From: Sphingobacteriaceae bacterium GW460-11-11-14-LB5
Lineage (GTDB): Bacteria; Bacteroidota; Bacteroidia; Sphingobacteriales; Sphingobacteriaceae
Assembly (NCBI GenBank): GCA_002151545.1
Contig: CP021237.1
Location: forward strand, 2,790,001 to 2,854,000
Length of the DNA stretch: 64,000 nt
Direction of reading: 5' to 3'
Below the pieces are notes generated by a model, which saw only the letters and a list, made by a program, of their open reading frames with translations, ran no database searches and was not told the origin of the DNA. A program made the position numbers and the translations under genes. Positions 63,487-64,000 of this stretch are shown here, one piece after another; within the stretch, counting starts at the first letter, position 1; every line of letters starts with the position of its first letter.

Positions 63487-64000
63487 ATGAAGTATATTGA
63501 ACCTAAAGTTTTCGCGAAGTCATTTACATGTCCTAATTGTTCAGCTATTGCACAGCAAACTTGGTGGACGAGATCATGGGCTGATGGTATATATGCTAAC
63601 GAATCCTCAAATCACATTCGTGTGGGCACCTGTGCACACTGTTATAAAAACACACTGTGGATTATTGACAGAATGTATTATCCAGACAATGGCAATGCTC
63701 CTACTGCAAACGAAGACATGCCAGAAAACGTCAAACAGATTTACCTTGAGGCAGCTTCTATATACCAAAAATCGCCAAGAGGAGCCGCTGCCTTATTAAG
63801 GTTAGGTATTCAGATCCTTTGCAAGGAGCTCGGAGAATCAGGAACAAATATCAATTCTGACATTAAGCACCTAGTTGCAAAGGGACTGCCTATTATTGTT
63901 CAACAATCACTGGATATTGTAAGAGTAACCGGTAACGAGGCAGTACATCCGGGGCAGATTGACACAGATGATCCCAAGGTTGTAGGTAGCTTATTCGAAC
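63487..64000 (+). CDS. DUF4145-like protein, cut by the window edge
   Basis: Open frame from the ATG at 63487 to the last base, with no stop, so it continues beyond the window. It reads MKYIEPKVFAKSFTCPNCSA at the start, with Cys15, Cys18, Cys49 and Cys52 forming a likely zinc site, and continues with SPRGAAALLRLGIQILCKEL and VRVTGNEAVHPGQID, the pattern of DUF4145. Such proteins often accompany restriction or defence genes, but only about 171 residues are visible here, so context on the right is unknown. Confidence 0.75.
   Translation, partial: MKYIEPKVFAKSFTCPNCSAIAQQTWWTRSWADGIYANESSNHIRVGTCAHCYKNTLWIIDRMYYPDNGNAPTANEDMPENVKQIYLEAASIYQKSPRGAAALLRLGIQILCKELGESGTNINSDIKHLVAKGLPIIVQQSLDIVRVTGNEAVHPGQIDTDDPKVVGSLFE

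Noticed and set aside
1-64000. CRISPR array, insertion sequence, tRNA or rRNA
   Set aside because: No short regularly spaced repeats, no transposase-like frame, and no cloverleaf or rRNA-like stretch was noticed by eye. A dedicated RNA search was not possible.

Overview
The window reads as chromosome of a Bacteroidota, most likely a Pedobacter-type member of the Sphingobacteriaceae. The evidence is three SusC/SusD pairs, many lipoproteins with charged residues after the lipobox Cys, an ECF sigma/FecR/SusC-STN cascade, and a lyase closely resembling heparinase III of Pedobacter heparinus with the same spacing of catalytic residues. No rRNA, tRNA, CRISPR array, insertion sequence or phage gene was seen. 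Everything here is read by eye; no database search was possible.

Layout. (1) 365-9081, minus strand: a compact gene run of two ferritin-like proteins, SusC, SusD (with an unusual inserted repeat domain), a GH29 alpha-L-fucosidase and a small Spy-like secreted protein. (2) 9474-10560: a ROK sugar kinase with its own terminator. (3) 10887-26109, plus strand: a glycosaminoglycan (heparin/heparan-type) cluster with a GH88 unsaturated uronyl hydrolase, three fimbrillin-domain lipoproteins (one fused to a heparinase I/PL13 domain, one fused to a jelly-roll lyase-like domain), a C11 clostripain-like peptidase, two PL12 heparinase III-type lyases, a 200-bp tandem repeat array, and two more lipoproteins carrying the same lyase-like domain. 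No SusC/SusD lies in this block. (4) 26286-32510: a cytochrome b/molybdopterin oxidoreductase fusion, a DUF6055-like metallopeptidase, an alkaline-phosphatase-superfamily enzyme, a frameshifted sugar isomerase/epimerase and an outer-membrane beta-barrel protein. (5) 32621-43863: a second polysaccharide utilization locus with SusC, SusD and two six-hairpin glycosidase-like proteins, divergent from a GntR-type regulator and a sodium/solute symporter. (6) 43868-45977: a GlxA-type AraC regulator divergent from a DHFR-like/VOC gene pair. (7) 45987-50133: a Tat-exported GH116-like glycosidase directly coupled to a RbsD/FucU-like lipoprotein, then an SRPBCC protein. (8) 50334-59258: a third locus with ECF sigma factor, FecR anti-sigma, STN-domain SusC, SusD and a second GH29 fucosidase. 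(9) 59527-62603: a ChrB-AraC fusion regulator, chromate transporter ChrA and an outer-membrane-like protein, plus a convergent PhnB/VOC protein. (10) 62604-64000: two poorly characterised genes, the last (DUF4145-like) cut by the window edge.

How it works together (inference): surface lipoprotein lyases of block 3 would cut heparin/heparan-type chains outside the cell, the two signal-peptide PL12 enzymes would finish the chains (probably in the periplasm), GH88 would remove the unsaturated uronic acid and the ROK kinase could phosphorylate a released sugar. The two fucosidase loci would handle fucosylated glycans. No sulfatase is present in the window, so desulfation would have to be encoded elsewhere. 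The most unusual feature is the joining of fimbrillin-type domains to lyases next to a clan CD peptidase, which suggests, but does not prove, that the enzymes are displayed on the surface through a fimbrillin-like scaffold.
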